Assembly: GCA_017617145.1 (NCBI GenBank)
Contig: JAFZWX010000040.1
Coordinates: forward strand, 1-28,751
Reading direction: 5' to 3'
Source of the DNA: Treponema sp.
GTDB taxonomy: Bacteria; Spirochaetota; Spirochaetia; Treponematales; Treponemataceae
DNA length: 28,751 nucleotides
Position 1 is the stretch's first letter. Each line of letters starts with the position of its first letter. The notes below the pieces were generated by a model. It was not told the DNA's origin and did not search any database. It saw only the letters and a list, made by a program, of their open reading frames with translations. Positions 17,297 through 27,081 of the stretch are shown here, piece by piece. The translations under genes were made by a program, and so were the position numbers.

Positions 17297-17784
17297 AGTT
17301 CAAAGCTCCGAATAAAAATCCAGATAAAAAAGCCGACTGCAACCATTTTTATACCTGTCCCAAGCAGAAAACCTAAAAACGAACCCCAGGCCGATTTTAT
17401 GGATGCAGTAAAATTTCCTCGGGAGTGAAGCATCTCTCCTACTAAAGCACCAAGAAACGGACCTGCAATAATTCCAGCCGGACCTAAAAAAAGCCCGATT
17501 ATAAGACCTACAGTAGAACCAATTGTTGCTGCTTTACTTCCGCCAATTTTATTAGTCATTATAACCGGCAAGAAATTATCAAAAACCGAAACTGCTACTG
17601 CAACAACAGCTGTAATAACAAGACAAATAAAAGAAATTTCATTGAAAGAAGAAAAATAACAAAGTAAAAGTCCTATCCAGGCAAGAGGAGCACCAGGAAG
17701 AACAGGTATAAAAGTTCCCAAAAAGCCTAGGATGAGAAAAATACCAGCTAAAATACATAAAGCAATGCTTAAACCTGTACTCAT
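17293..17784 (-). CDS. DUF456 family small membrane protein
   Basis: 163 residues, almost entirely hydrophobic, with helices at about 5-50 (two), 55-77, 85-118 and 137-160. The family pattern is seen in GTFIPVLPGAPLAWIG (23-38) and in the glycine-rich LFLGPAGIIAGPFLGALVGE segment. DUF456 proteins are widespread inner-membrane proteins of unknown function. It overlaps trmJ by four bases and follows the WecG/TagA-like gene by 30 bases. Confidence 0.85.
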   Translation of the reverse strand: MSTGLSIALCILAGIFLILGFLGTFIPVLPGAPLAWIGLLLCYFSSFNEISFICLVITAVVAVAVSVFDNFLPVIMTNKIGGSKAATIGSTVGLIIGLFLGPAGIIAGPFLGALVGEMLHSRGNFTASIKSAWGSFLGFLLGTGIKMVAVGFFIWIFIRSFEL

Positions 17785-17814
17785 TTTGTTATTTCCAGAG
17801 ATTTCCTCTATCTT

Positions 17815-18552
17815 TTATCTTTTGAACAACTTGTACCACAAAAGTACTGTTTTATACCAGAAATATGGAAATATAAGAAAGATTTTAAACGGATTATGCA
17901 ATACTTCTACAAAAACTTCGTGACCCTTATCAAAAGTTTTTTCTTTTACACGGCGAATACGTTCCGAAAAAATACCGAAACAGTCTTTATAATAAAGGAA
18001 TATACTTGAAGAAAAACGGTTTCTATGCTTGTAAGCCCAGCAGTTTTTATCTTTTATACCTTCACTTACCAGAACAAGCGATGGTTGCGATTTAAAAATT
18101 GCCTGAACAATATCGTCTTCATCCTGTTTTGAATAATAACCTACATATCGACCTACTATTTTTAATCCAGTAAAAGTATCACGCACATTTTTTTCTGCTT
18201 TCATAAGAGTTTTTTTGTGCGAACCAAGAAGATAAAGAGATTTGTAGTGTGAATCAAGAATTCCAAGAATCTGAATAACAGCATTAAACGGATTATAACG
18301 CACAGGAACAGGCTTTTTTAAAAAACGAGCACCTTTTAAAATGCTTTTGGAAATTGGTAGAACAAGATCGGCGTTTTGTACACATTCCGAAAACTCATTT
18401 TTGCGACGAGCCTTTAATAAATCCCAGATTGAAAGGAATATTATTTGTTTTGTACCTGGCTTTGCAAGAAGTTCAAGAATTGCCGATTCCAGATTTTCTG
18501 GAGCACATACATCAACCGGAACTCCTAATAAATTAATTCTTTCTATAGACAT
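17815..18552 (-). CDS. Degenerate WecG/TagA/CpsF-family glycosyltransferase-like protein
   Basis: 245 residues with the overall frame of the WecG/TagA family (GT26): LLGVPVDV (8-15), NADLVLP (60-66), SLYLLGS (105-111), IVGRYVGYY (132-140) and SLVLVSEG (158-165). The residues that define activity are missing. PDG after NADLVL, which carries the catalytic Asp in TagA, is replaced by PISKS, and the usual G-x-P-K-Q-E-x-W is replaced by EGIKDKNCW. The C-terminus has an extra amphipathic or aromatic tail (PFKIFLIFPYFWYK) that could sit on the membrane. Family membership is likely, classical ManNAc or glucosaminyl transfer doubtful. It starts one base after the rsmE stop. Confidence 0.7.
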   Translation of the reverse strand: MSIERINLLGVPVDVCAPENLESAILELLAKPGTKQIIFLSIWDLLKARRKNEFSECVQNADLVLPISKSILKGARFLKKPVPVRYNPFNAVIQILGILDSHYKSLYLLGSHKKTLMKAEKNVRDTFTGLKIVGRYVGYYSKQDEDDIVQAIFKSQPSLVLVSEGIKDKNCWAYKHRNRFSSSIFLYYKDCFGIFSERIRRVKEKTFDKGHEVFVEVLHNPFKIFLIFPYFWYKTVLLWYKLFKR

Positions 18553-18553
18553 A

Positions 18554-19357
18554 TTACCAACCTAAAATGCGTGATTGAACAGCCGCAATTCCATAAAGAG
18601 CAGCCGTTTCACATCTAAGTATATTAACGGAAAAATGTACCGGGTATAAGAGTGCTTTTTTTGTTAAAAGTTCAAGTTCCTCAGGACTTATACCGCCTTC
18701 GTTTCCACAAAAGATGCAGACATTTTGCAGTGCCTTTTTTTGCGGCCCTTCGAGAACATCAGGGACCGCGTGAACTGTACGTTCCGAAAGCACATAACCT
18801 GCCGATTTTTCTTCTCCCGCTTCCTGCTTCATTTTGTTCCAGATTTCTACAGCCTGTTCAACTGTAACCGGTTCAAACACTTTTGTATCAACAGGCGAAC
18901 CGCTTTGCTGACGTGCTTCACGAACAATTCGTTCAAGCCGCTCTTTCTTACCGCCAACGAGTGCCAGAATACTTCCTTTTTCTGCATATTCACTTATTAC
19001 AGGAATAATGTTTTTTACTCCACATTCTGTTGCCTGACGCACAATCAGTTCCAGCTTTTGAGGTTTTGGGATAAATTGAAAAAGGGAGAATTCTATAAGA
19101 GGTGGTTCGAGAACCTCACCAACCTTTTGTTGTCCCTGAGCTTGTCGAAGAGCCCCACACAATTGCAGCGTTATTTTTTTACAACTATCATCTATTTTGC
19201 AGACAGTTGAATTATAAAAAACACCATCCGCAAGCCGCAGATTAACCATATCGCCGCTTTTTACACGCAGAACCTGCCGAAGATAATGATAATCTTTTCC
19301 GTCAATTACAACGAGTCCGTCTTTATCCTGATTTTTTTCTATAATCAGTTGTCTCAT
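18554..19357 (-). CDS. rsmE: 16S rRNA m3U1498 methyltransferase
   Basis: Methylates N3 of U1498 in 16S rRNA; SPOUT-class knotted enzyme with an N-terminal PUA-like domain. The 267 residues show HYLRQVLRVKSGD (24-36), ECGVKNIIPV (111-120), the EARQQSG turn (147-153), CGNEGGISPEE (217-227) and VNILRCETAA (244-253). It is longer than the typical 240-250 residues because two dispersed DNA repeats are read in frame: GALRQAQG near 68-75 at the domain border, and VHAVPDVLEGP near 195-205 in a loop. Both lie outside the catalytic motifs. It starts three bases after ctpA in the same operon. Confidence 0.95.
   Translation of the reverse strand: MRQLIIEKNQDKDGLVVIDGKDYHYLRQVLRVKSGDMVNLRLADGVFYNSTVCKIDDSCKKITLQLCGALRQAQGQQKVGEVLEPPLIEFSLFQFIPKPQKLELIVRQATECGVKNIIPVISEYAEKGSILALVGGKKERLERIVREARQQSGSPVDTKVFEPVTVEQAVEIWNKMKQEAGEEKSAGYVLSERTVHAVPDVLEGPQKKALQNVCIFCGNEGGISPEELELLTKKALLYPVHFSVNILRCETAALYGIAAVQSRILGW
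18745..18772 (-). repeat. Dispersed repeat read in frame by rsmE (copy 2)
   Basis: CCCTTCGAGAACATCAGGGA followed by CCGCG: a degenerate copy of the CTTCGACAAGCTCAGGGACC repeat. On the rsmE strand it codes for AVPDVLEGP, close to the AVPEPVEG produced by the copy in the large envelope protein gene. Confidence 0.55.
19130..19157 (-). repeat. Dispersed repeat read in frame by rsmE (copy 1)
   Basis: TTGTCCCTGAGCTTGTCGAA on the plus strand is a near-perfect copy of the repeat. In rsmE it codes for ALRQAQGQQ, between the PUA-like and knotted domains. Confidence 0.65.
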
Positions 19358-19360
19358 CTG

Positions 19361-20854
19361 CTACTTAGAGGCTTCTTCTTTAGCACTTTCTTCTGCAAGT
19401 AAAGCTTCGTCCTGAAGTTCCTTAAGGGTTTTAGTTTTACGCATAAGATCATTAAAATTATTGTTTTGAATTATTTCTATTGCTTTTGCAAGCTGTAAAT
19501 CATAATCCAAATCATACAAAGGAGAAACCTGAGTTCTCTGTACCTGAATTCTGAGTAAACGACGGATTAAACGTTCTTCAATAGGATATGTTTGAGCAAT
19601 TACGTTCGCAGCAAGAGCAATATCATTTTCACTCATATTAGGAGTCTTTTCTACAGTTTCAGTAATGATATTTGAAGCAATAAGTTTTGTGTAAGCTTCC
19701 TCTTCTTCTGGAGTAAGTGTTTCAATATTTTTGATTTCATAATCAGGCGGAATTCCTACCTTATCAATATTTACATCCGATGGAGTATAATATCTTGCCA
19801 TTGTAAGCTTCATGCCGTCAATTTCGCTAAGTGGAATTACCTGCTGAACAGAACCTTTTCCATAAGTTTTTTGACCAACAAGATATGCCAGATGATAATC
19901 CTTGAGCGCACCCGAAAGAATTTCTGAAGCACTTGCCGAACCCTGATTTATAAGCACTACAATAGGAAGGTTCTTTTTTACTGTAGTTTTTTCGGAACTT
20001 GCAGTAAATTCCTGATTTTCAAAAGCAAGACGGCTCTTTGTAGAAACTATAAGTCCAAAATCTATAAATTTGTCGGCAACATCAACAACACTTGTAATAA
20101 GACCACCCGGATTATCGCGTAAATCAATAATCATACTTGTATAACCGTTTTTCTGAAATAAATCCATGGCATCCTGTAAACGGTTTGGTGTATCTGGAGT
20201 AAACTCTATTAATCTGCAATATCCGATTTTTGTTCCTTCAATCATTCCATATTTTGCAGTTGGAACTTCTATGAGCGCACGAACAAGCTTTATATCAAAG
20301 CGCATATTTGCACCACGCAGGATTGTAACAGTAACAGGAGTTCCTACTTCGCCACGCAGATGACTTAAAACTTCATTCATAGTCATTTCTGGAGTTGGAA
20401 GGCCGTCAATAGCAATAATATAATCACCGGCATGAATACCTGCTCTTGCTCCTGGAGTATCATCAATTGGAGAAGATACCTCTACATAAGCAGGCTTGTC
20501 GGGGGTAGATTCTGTTGGCTTTGAAATGGAAAGTCCAACTCCTCCAAAATTTCCGGTAGTTGTATCGTTCAAATCGCGCATATAATCAGGATCAAGATAA
20601 AGCGTATATGGATCTCCAATAGCATCGAGCATTCCTTTTATTGCGCCCTCATAAAGGATTTTTGGATCAAGCTCATCAACATAATTCTGCTGAACATAAT
20701 CAAAAACAGAATTAAGCTTTTTCATATATTGAAAAGAAGTTGCTTTTGTTTCATTGGAAGAATTCTGCGCAAAGCAGGAAGAACTTAAAAGCAGTGAAAC
20801 AGTTATAGTACTTATATAAAATATTTTTCTAAAATGCTTTCTGATTGTTTTCAT
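19361..20854 (-). CDS. ctpA: C-terminal processing peptidase, S41 family with PDZ domain
   Basis: Exported serine protease of the CtpA/Prc family, 497 residues. A signal peptide runs to about residue 29 (LLLSSSCFAQ); Cys27 could be a relaxed spirochaetal lipobox, or the peptide may be cut after CFA. A pre-PDZ helical region, the PDZ domain (about 105-195) and the S41 core (about 200-380) follow. Motifs are RDNPGG (246-251), GSASASEI (305-312) with nucleophile Ser308, and GKGSVQQ (332-338) with base Lys333, 25 residues apart as in Prc. The C-terminal 110 residues are helical. It is the first gene of an eight-gene minus-strand run. No Shine-Dalgarno sequence is visible and a -10 element sits six bases before the ATG. 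Confidence 0.95.
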   Translation of the reverse strand: MKTIRKHFRKIFYISTITVSLLLSSSCFAQNSSNETKATSFQYMKKLNSVFDYVQQNYVDELDPKILYEGAIKGMLDAIGDPYTLYLDPDYMRDLNDTTTGNFGGVGLSISKPTESTPDKPAYVEVSSPIDDTPGARAGIHAGDYIIAIDGLPTPEMTMNEVLSHLRGEVGTPVTVTILRGANMRFDIKLVRALIEVPTAKYGMIEGTKIGYCRLIEFTPDTPNRLQDAMDLFQKNGYTSMIIDLRDNPGGLITSVVDVADKFIDFGLIVSTKSRLAFENQEFTASSEKTTVKKNLPIVVLINQGSASASEILSGALKDYHLAYLVGQKTYGKGSVQQVIPLSEIDGMKLTMARYYTPSDVNIDKVGIPPDYEIKNIETLTPEEEEAYTKLIASNIITETVEKTPNMSENDIALAANVIAQTYPIEERLIRRLLRIQVQRTQVSPLYDLDYDLQLAKAIEIIQNNNFNDLMRKTKTLKELQDEALLAEESAKEEASK

Positions 20855-20860
20855 ATATAT

Positions 20861-20889
20861 ACTATAACAAAAATATGCCTAAAAGTTAA
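20861..20889 (-). promoter_or_regulatory. Promoter of the ctpA operon, possibly giving a leaderless mRNA
   Basis: On the minus strand, TTAACT (20889-20884), a 17-base spacer, and TATAGT (20866-20861). Only six bases separate the -10 from the ATG at 20854, so the transcript would begin at or next to the start codon. Confidence 0.5.
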
Positions 20890-20947
20890 CATCATAAATC
20901 AAAAATGCCTGCATAAGAAAAAAACATAAAATTTTTAAATTTTTTCC

Positions 20948-20974
20948 TAAACTTTTTTATTGCTAACCCGAAAA
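20948..20974 (+). promoter_or_regulatory. Sigma-28 (FliA-type) promoter of flaB
   Basis: TAAACTTT at 20948-20955, an 11-base spacer, then CCCGAAAA at 20967-20974. Against the sigma-28 consensus TAAAGTTT-N11-GCCGATAA this is 7 of 8 and 6 of 8 matches with the exact spacing. Transcription would start near 20981, giving a leader of about 95 bases. Confidence 0.85.
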
Positions 20975-20983
20975 TCAACTAAA

Positions 20984-21022
20984 GGGTGGTGGAAACCCAA
21001 GAGATAAACCACGTCGTGGTTT
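20984..21022 (+). promoter_or_regulatory. Structured flaB 5' leader with two hairpins
   Basis: Hairpin 1: GGGT (20984-20987) pairs with ACCC (20995-20998) around the loop GGTGGAA, exposing a GGA. Hairpin 2: AAACCAC (21006-21012) pairs with GTGGTTT (21016-21022) around GTC. A second GGA lies in the AAGGAG ribosome site (21063-21068). A GGA in an upstream hairpin loop plus a GGA in the ribosome site is the arrangement CsrA uses on flagellin leaders such as B. subtilis hag; CsrA binding here is inferred. Confidence 0.45.
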
Positions 21023-21074
21023 GAAAGCCCACCATGTGCTTTATCTTTATTAACCAAACTATAAGGAGATTATT

Positions 21075-21935
21075 ATGGTTATTAATCACAATATGAGTGC
21101 TATGTTCGCTCAGCGTTCCCAGGGAATTCAGGATCTTAATGCCCAGAAGAGTATGGAAAAGCTCTCATCAGGTATGAGAATTAACCGTGCTGGCGATGAT
21201 GCTTCAGGACTCGCAGTATCTGAGAAAATGCGTTCACAGATTCGTGGTTTGAATCAGGCTTCTACAAACGCTCAGAATGGTATTTCCTTCATTCAGACAA
21301 CAGAAGGATACCTCCAGGAAACAACTGATATCGTTCAGCGTATCCGCGAGCTTGCTGTACAGTCTTCAAACGGAATCTATTCAGCAGAAGACCGCATGCA
21401 GATCCAGGTTGAAGTTTCATCTTTGATTGCTGAAGTTGACCGCATTGCTTCTGCAGCTCAGTTCAACGGTATGAACATGCTTACAGGACGTTTTGCTCGC
21501 CCAACAGGTGAAAACGTTGTAACAGGTTCTATGTGGTTCCATATTGGTGCTAACATGGATCAGAGAACTCAGGTTTACATTGGAACAATGTCTGCTACAG
21601 CTCTCGGACTCCGCAACATCGGTGATGAATCAATTATGACATTGGAAACTCCAGACGAAGCTAACCGCGCAATCGGAACTTTGGATGAAGCTTTGAAGAA
21701 GATTAACAAACAGCGTGCTGACCTTGGTGCTTACCAGAACCGCCTTGACCTTACAGTTAAGGGTCTCGACATTGGTGCTGAAAACCTCCAGGCTTCTGAA
21801 TCACGTATCCGCGATACAGATATGGCTGCCGAAATGGTTGAATTCACAAAGGATCAGGTACTTTCTCAGGCTGGAACAGCTATGCTTGCACAGGCAAACC
21901 AGACTTCACAGAATGTACTCAGCTTGCTCCGCTAG
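21075..21935 (+). CDS. flaB: Periplasmic flagellar filament core protein, flagellin FlaB
   Basis: Spirochaetal flagellin of 286 residues, the usual FlaB length. It lacks a signal peptide, as expected for export through the flagellar apparatus. The N-terminal D0/D1 part (1 to about 140) contains [17 protein letters not shown], the [20 protein letters not shown] conserved block and [11 protein letters not shown] short middle (about 141-185) replaces the variable D2/D3 domains. The C-terminal D1/D0 part has [11 protein letters not shown] and ends in the NVLSLLR helix. The strong AAGGAG site, sigma-28 promoter and terminator make it a single-gene late flagellar unit. Treponemes usually carry several flaB paralogues; which one this is cannot be told here. 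Confidence 0.97.
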   Translation: MVINHNMSAMFAQRSQGIQDLNAQKSMEKLSSGMRINRAGDDASGLAVSEKMRSQIRGLNQASTNAQNGISFIQTTEGYLQETTDIVQRIRELAVQSSNGIYSAEDRMQIQVEVSSLIAEVDRIASAAQFNGMNMLTGRFARPTGENVVTGSMWFHIGANMDQRTQVYIGTMSATALGLRNIGDESIMTLETPDEANRAIGTLDEALKKINKQRADLGAYQNRLDLTVKGLDIGAENLQASESRIRDTDMAAEMVEFTKDQVLSQAGTAMLAQANQTSQNVLSLLR

Positions 21936-21940
21936 TATAT

Positions 21941-21968
21941 GTCATTGTCGGGCTTGACCCGACAATCT
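21941..21968 (+). repeat. GTCATT...AATC palindromic repeat downstream of flaB
   Basis: Palindrome with 9-bp arms ATTGTCGGG (21944-21952) and CCCGACAAT (21958-21966) around CTTGA. The 28-base unit is identical to the reverse complement of 28173-28200. Confidence 0.75.
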
Positions 21969-21973
21969 ATATT

Positions 21974-22008
21974 AAAAAAGGCATCCGCAATCGTCGGATG
22001 CCTTTTTT
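21974..22008. terminator. Rho-independent terminator of flaB, usable in both directions
   Basis: GGCATCCG (21980-21987) pairs with CGGATGCC (21995-22002); the flanking A-run (21974-21979) and T-run (22003-22008) extend the stem and give a U-tract on either strand. It probably also ends transcription of the convergent BspA-like gene. Confidence 0.92.
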
Positions 22009-22014
22009 GTTTAT

Positions 22015-22043
22015 GTCATTGCGTGCCGAAGGCGAAACAATCC
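22015..22043 (+). repeat. Divergent GTCATT...AATCC repeat at the 3' end of the BspA-like gene
   Basis: Begins GTCATTGCGTGCCGAAGG and ends ACAATCC, sharing both ends of the palindromic family at 21941-21968 and 28134-28200 but with a different, less symmetric core. It lies 11 bases beyond the stop of the BspA-like gene. Confidence 0.5.
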
Positions 22044-22053
22044 ATAATAAACC

Positions 22054-25000
22054 TTATTGCACAGAATCTGGCAAAACTATGTAGAATACACTGTCTGTAT
22101 TGCCGGCGGATGTAAGGCCGGTGACGCTTGACAAATCAAGACCTACATACCTTTCGTAATTCCATGTATTACTTCTTTTTTGATCAAGCAACCTTATAAT
22201 TTCAATAAATTCATCATTTGACATTGAGCCTGTAACCTTGTACATAATGTAATTGCCGCCTGCGAACGAATTAATTTCACTTTGCAAATCTTCTGCAGCT
22301 ATGTTTTTAGTCTCTGGCTTGAACAAACCTTGTCGGAAAATTCCATTAATTTGAGTTCGATTATTCCATCTGTGATTTGCAGGATTTTCCAAATCGTCTG
22401 GATTTGCAGGACTTACACTACTGTTATTGCCACTAGCCATCCAGTTTTGTTTGTCTTTGAATGTTAGTGTTTGAATATTTCCATTATCAAAAGCACCACT
22501 TCCTATATAAACAACGCTTTCTGGAACTGTGATATTCTGAATACTGTCATTAACCCAAAAAGCCTCGCACCAGATCATTGTTACTGTAGAAGGAATTACA
22601 AATGATGAATCAGTTTTATCTTTTGGATATAAATATAGAATTGTTTCATCAGCAGAATAAAAAACCCCTTCTACATATTTAAAATGTGTATTATCAGAAG
22701 TAATTATAATATTATAAGCACCAACATAATTATTTAATTTAGTTACACTTGAAGGAATTATCAGACATAATAAACTCCCGCTGTTGGATATTTCAGTAAG
22801 GCCGGTAACCTCAGACAAGTCAAGTCCTACATAATTGTTATAGTTCCAGGAATTACATCTTTTATCATTTATAAAATTTACTATTGTGCTATATTCAGCA
22901 TTTGACATTTCGCCTGTAACCTTGTAAATAATATAATCTCCACCTGCGTAGGAATCAATTTCTTCAGTCAATTCTGCAACATCCACTGTTATAGACTCTG
23001 GCTTGAACAAACCTTGTCGGAAAATTCCATTAGTTTGAGTTTGATTATTCCATCTGTAATTTGCAGGATTTTCAAGTGCGTCTGGATCAGCTTTATTTGC
23101 ACTATTGTTTAATACTTTAAACAGCCAGTCTTCTTTGTTTTCGAAAATTAATGTTTGAATATTTGAATTACCAAAAGCATTAGCTCCTATATAAACAACA
23201 CTTTCTGAAACTGTGATATTTTGAATACTGTCACTCTGGAAAGCTTCGGCACAAATCTTTTTTACCGTAGAAGGAATTACAAAAGATTCATTTGTTTTTC
23301 CATTTGGATATCTATACAGAATTGTTCCATCTGCAGAATAAAGAACCCCTCCTACATATTTAAAGTTTGTATTATCAGAAGAAATTATTATATTACCTAC
23401 TCCACTTGAAATATTTAACTTAGAAATACTTGATGGAATTGCCAGACTGAACAAACACCAGCTATAAGATATTTCAGAGAGCCCTGTCACAGCCGACAAG
23501 TCAAGTCCTACATATTTATCGTTCCAGGAATTATTCCATTTATTGTTTATCAAATTCACTATTGTATTATAGTCTTCATTTGACATTGTACCTGTAACTT
23601 TATAAATGATGTAATCATCGCCTGCGTATGAATCGATCTCATCTGTTAATTGCGAAACAGTTACAGTTTTGGTCTCTGGCTTGAACAAACCGTTTCTACA
23701 GCTTCCATTAGTTTGAGTTTGATTATTCCATCTATAATTTGCAGGATTTTCCAAATCGTCTGGATTTACAGGACTTACACTATTATTGTTACCCCGTACC
23801 ATCCAGTTTTCTTTGTCCTTGAAGGTTAGTGTTTGAATATTTGAATTATCAAAAGTACAATCACCTATATAAACTACGCTTTCTGGTATTGTGATACTTT
23901 GGATATTATAATTATATCTAAAAGCTTCGCGCCAAATCTTTGTAACCGTAGATGGAATCTCAAATGATTCATCCGTTTTCTCTAATGAATATGAATATAA
24001 AACTGTTTTATCTTCAGAATAAATAACTCCATCTACACATGTGAAGTAAGAATTATCAGAAGTTATAATTAACTTAGAAAACCCTGTATCATTTCCAACT
24101 TCAGAAACAGTCTTAGGTATAGTCAAAGTTGCAATTGGCCAACTGACATAACTAATTTTTGTAAGACCCGTTACACCTGATAAATCTAGTACTATGGTAC
24201 GGCCTTCCCAGTTTTCATTATTGCCTTTGTTATTAATGAGCTGGTTAATCTGATTATACTCATCATTTGACATTGAACCCGTAACCTTGTAAGTAATGTA
24301 ATCATTGCCATTGTATGAATTAATTTCATTTGTCAATTGTGAAACAGTTACGGATTTTGTTTCTGGCTTGAATAAACCGTTTCTACAAATTCCATTCATT
24401 TGAGTTTGATCATTCCATCTGTAATTTGCAGGATTTTCCAAATCGTCTGGATTTACAAGACTTTCACTATTGTTGTTATTATTTCGTACCATCCAGCTTT
24501 CTTTGTCCTTGAAGGTTAGTGTTTGAATACTACCATTTTCGAATGCACCCCAACCTATATAAATAACACCTTCTGGAATTATGATATTTCGAATACTACC
24601 ATTGCCCTGAAAAGCCTGAGCCCAAATCTTTTTTACCTTAGAAGGAATTTCGAAAGTTTCCTCTGTTTTTGCTCTTGAATATAAATACAAAATTGTTTCA
24701 TCTGCAGAATAAAGACTTCCATCTACATATTTAAAGTTAGGATTATCTGAAGAAATTATTACATTATAAACTCCATCTGAAACACTTAATTCAGAGACAC
24801 TTGAAGGAATTGCCAGATTGAATAAACACCAGCTGTAAGATATTTTTGTAAGTCCTGTTACGGCAGACAAGTCAAGTCCTACATAGTCGTTATAATTCCA
24901 GGAGTTATTGCGTTTATTGTTTATCAAATTCACTATTGTATTATAGTCTTCATTTGACATTGTGCCTGTAACTTTATAAATGATGTAATCACCGCCTGCA

Positions 25001-27081
25001 TATGAATTAATTTCATCTGTCAATTGTGCTACAGTTACGGATTTTGTTTCTGGCTTGAATAAACCGTTCCTACAGATTCCATTCGATTCAGTTTGATTAT
25101 TCCATCTGTAATTTGCAGGATTTTCCAAATCATCTGGATTTACCTTGTCGCTATCTCTCTGAAGCATCCAGTTTTCTTTGTCTTTGAAAGTTAAGGTTTT
25201 AATATTTGAATTATCAAAAGCACAATCACCTATATAAACTACGCTTTCTGGAATTGTGATATTTTCAATATAATAATTATTACAGAAAGCAGAATTCCAT
25301 ATTTTTGTAACAGAAGAAGGAATTTCAAAAGACTTATCTGTTTTCTCTCTTGGATAACAACATAGAATAGTTCCGTCTTTTGTATAAAGAATTTCATCTT
25401 CGTATTTGAAATTTGGATTAGATTCAAAACCAACTATATTACCACTTGAATAGTCACTTGCCTCTGTAACAGTAGCAGGTATAATTACAGTGCTAAAGCA
25501 CCAGGTTCCTCCAATTTGTGTAAGTCCTGTTACTTCTGACAAATCAAGGCCGACATATTTGTTTTCCCACTTTTTATTATTAACTTTATCCCAGACAAAG
25601 TCGAATACATCCCAATAATCTTCGTAAGTCATTTCACCGGTAACTTTGTAAATTGTATATGTACCCGCCTCATACGAATTAAGTGCTGTCATCATCTGCG
25701 TAAAGGTTACAGTTTTTGTTTCCTGCTTGTATAAACCATGTCGGAAAATTCCAGTAGTTTGGGTATCACTATTCCATCTGAAATTCTCAACTTTTTCCAA
25801 ATTGTCTGGATTTACTATATTGTTGTTGCTATTTGCCACCCAGTTTTCTTTGTTTTTAAAGGTAAGCGTTTGAATATTTGTATCATCATTATCAAAAGCA
25901 GCCCAGCCTATATTAACAACACTTTCTGGAATTGTGATATTTTGAATATTTTTATTATTATAAAAAGCAAAACGCCAGATTTTTTTTACACCAGAAGGAA
26001 TTTCAAAAGATTCATCCTGCTTTTCTGATGAATATAAATACAAAATTGTTCCATCTGCCGAATAAAGACTTCCATCTACATATTTATAGTAAGGATTATC
26101 GGTAGAAACAATTATATTAGTATAATCAGTGTCTACTCCAACTCCAGAAAAAGTTTTAGGAACCGTTACACTTGCGATTGGCCAGCTGACATAACTAAGT
26201 GTGGTAAGGTCTGTTACTCCTGACAAATCAAGTGTTATTGGGCTACCTTTCCAGTGTTCATTATTGCCTCTGTCCCTAATGAGCTGATTTATCTGACTAT
26301 AATCTTCATTCGACATTTCGCCTGTTACTTTATAAGTTGTAAACACTTCTTCCTTATATACATAGGCACTGATTGTGTCAGATAATTGACTTGCTGTAAT
26401 ATTTATTGTTTCTGTTTGTATCTTGTAAATTCCGTCCCTACAGATTCCACGCTGTTGTCCTTCACTGTAACTTACAGGATTCTCCAATTCAGCGGCGCTT
26501 AAAAGTCGATTTTCATCTCTGCTGTACCAATTCTCTTGATCCTTGAACGTTAGTTTTGTAATTGAATTTGTTTGAAGGGCAGCCATTCCTATGAACACTA
26601 CGCTTTCTGGAATCGTGATACTTTGAATGTTATTATTCCAAAGGAAAGCAGCGCTCTGTATTTTTTGTACTCCAGAAGGAATTACAAAAGATGTTTCTGT
26701 TTTTTCGCTTGGATAGAAATATAAAGAAGTTTTATCTGCTGAATAAAGAACTCCATCCACATATTTAAAATTTGGATTACCCTCAAGAATCTTAACGCAA
26801 TCAAATTGTGCATAATTTCCAAATTCCGTAACAGATGATGGTATAGTCAGGCTAATAAATCCCCAGGTACAATCAATTCTAGTAAGCCCGGTTACCTCTG
26901 ATAAATCTAAGCCTACATACTCACCACCCCAATCATTATCACTCTTATTTTCTATAAGTTCTTGAAGTTCACTAAATTCGCTATTTGTCATCTGACCTTT
27001 TACTTTGTAAATTGTCTTAATGCCAGGAATATAATTTTGTATTTCGGATTTTAATTTTGATGTTGTAACTTCTATTTGAAT
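22054..27081 (-). repeat. Seven-and-a-part tandem coding repeats of about 680 bp
   Basis: In coding order: unit 1 at 27081-26413 (223 codons), unit 2 at 26412-25723 (230), unit 3 at 25722-25051 (224), unit 4 at 25050-24364 (229), unit 5 at 24363-23677 (229), unit 6 at 23676-22999 (226), unit 7 at 22998-22315 (228), partial unit 8 at 22314-22054. Boundaries were set at the ETKxVTVxQL junction. Units 4-7 are the most alike; unit 1 is the most diverged. Units 2 and 5 share a variant segment (NQLI..GNNE.W and SWPIA) absent from the others. Confidence 0.85.

Noticed and set aside
16907..17428. Plus-strand open frame of 173 codons over trmJ and the DUF456 gene
   Set aside because: Antisense shadow of two well-supported genes, with a composition typical of reverse-read coding DNA.
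22054..27081. The regular repeats considered as a CRISPR array or non-coding satellite
   Set aside because: Unit length is about 680 bp, all units are one open frame, and variation follows codons; it is a protein repeat.
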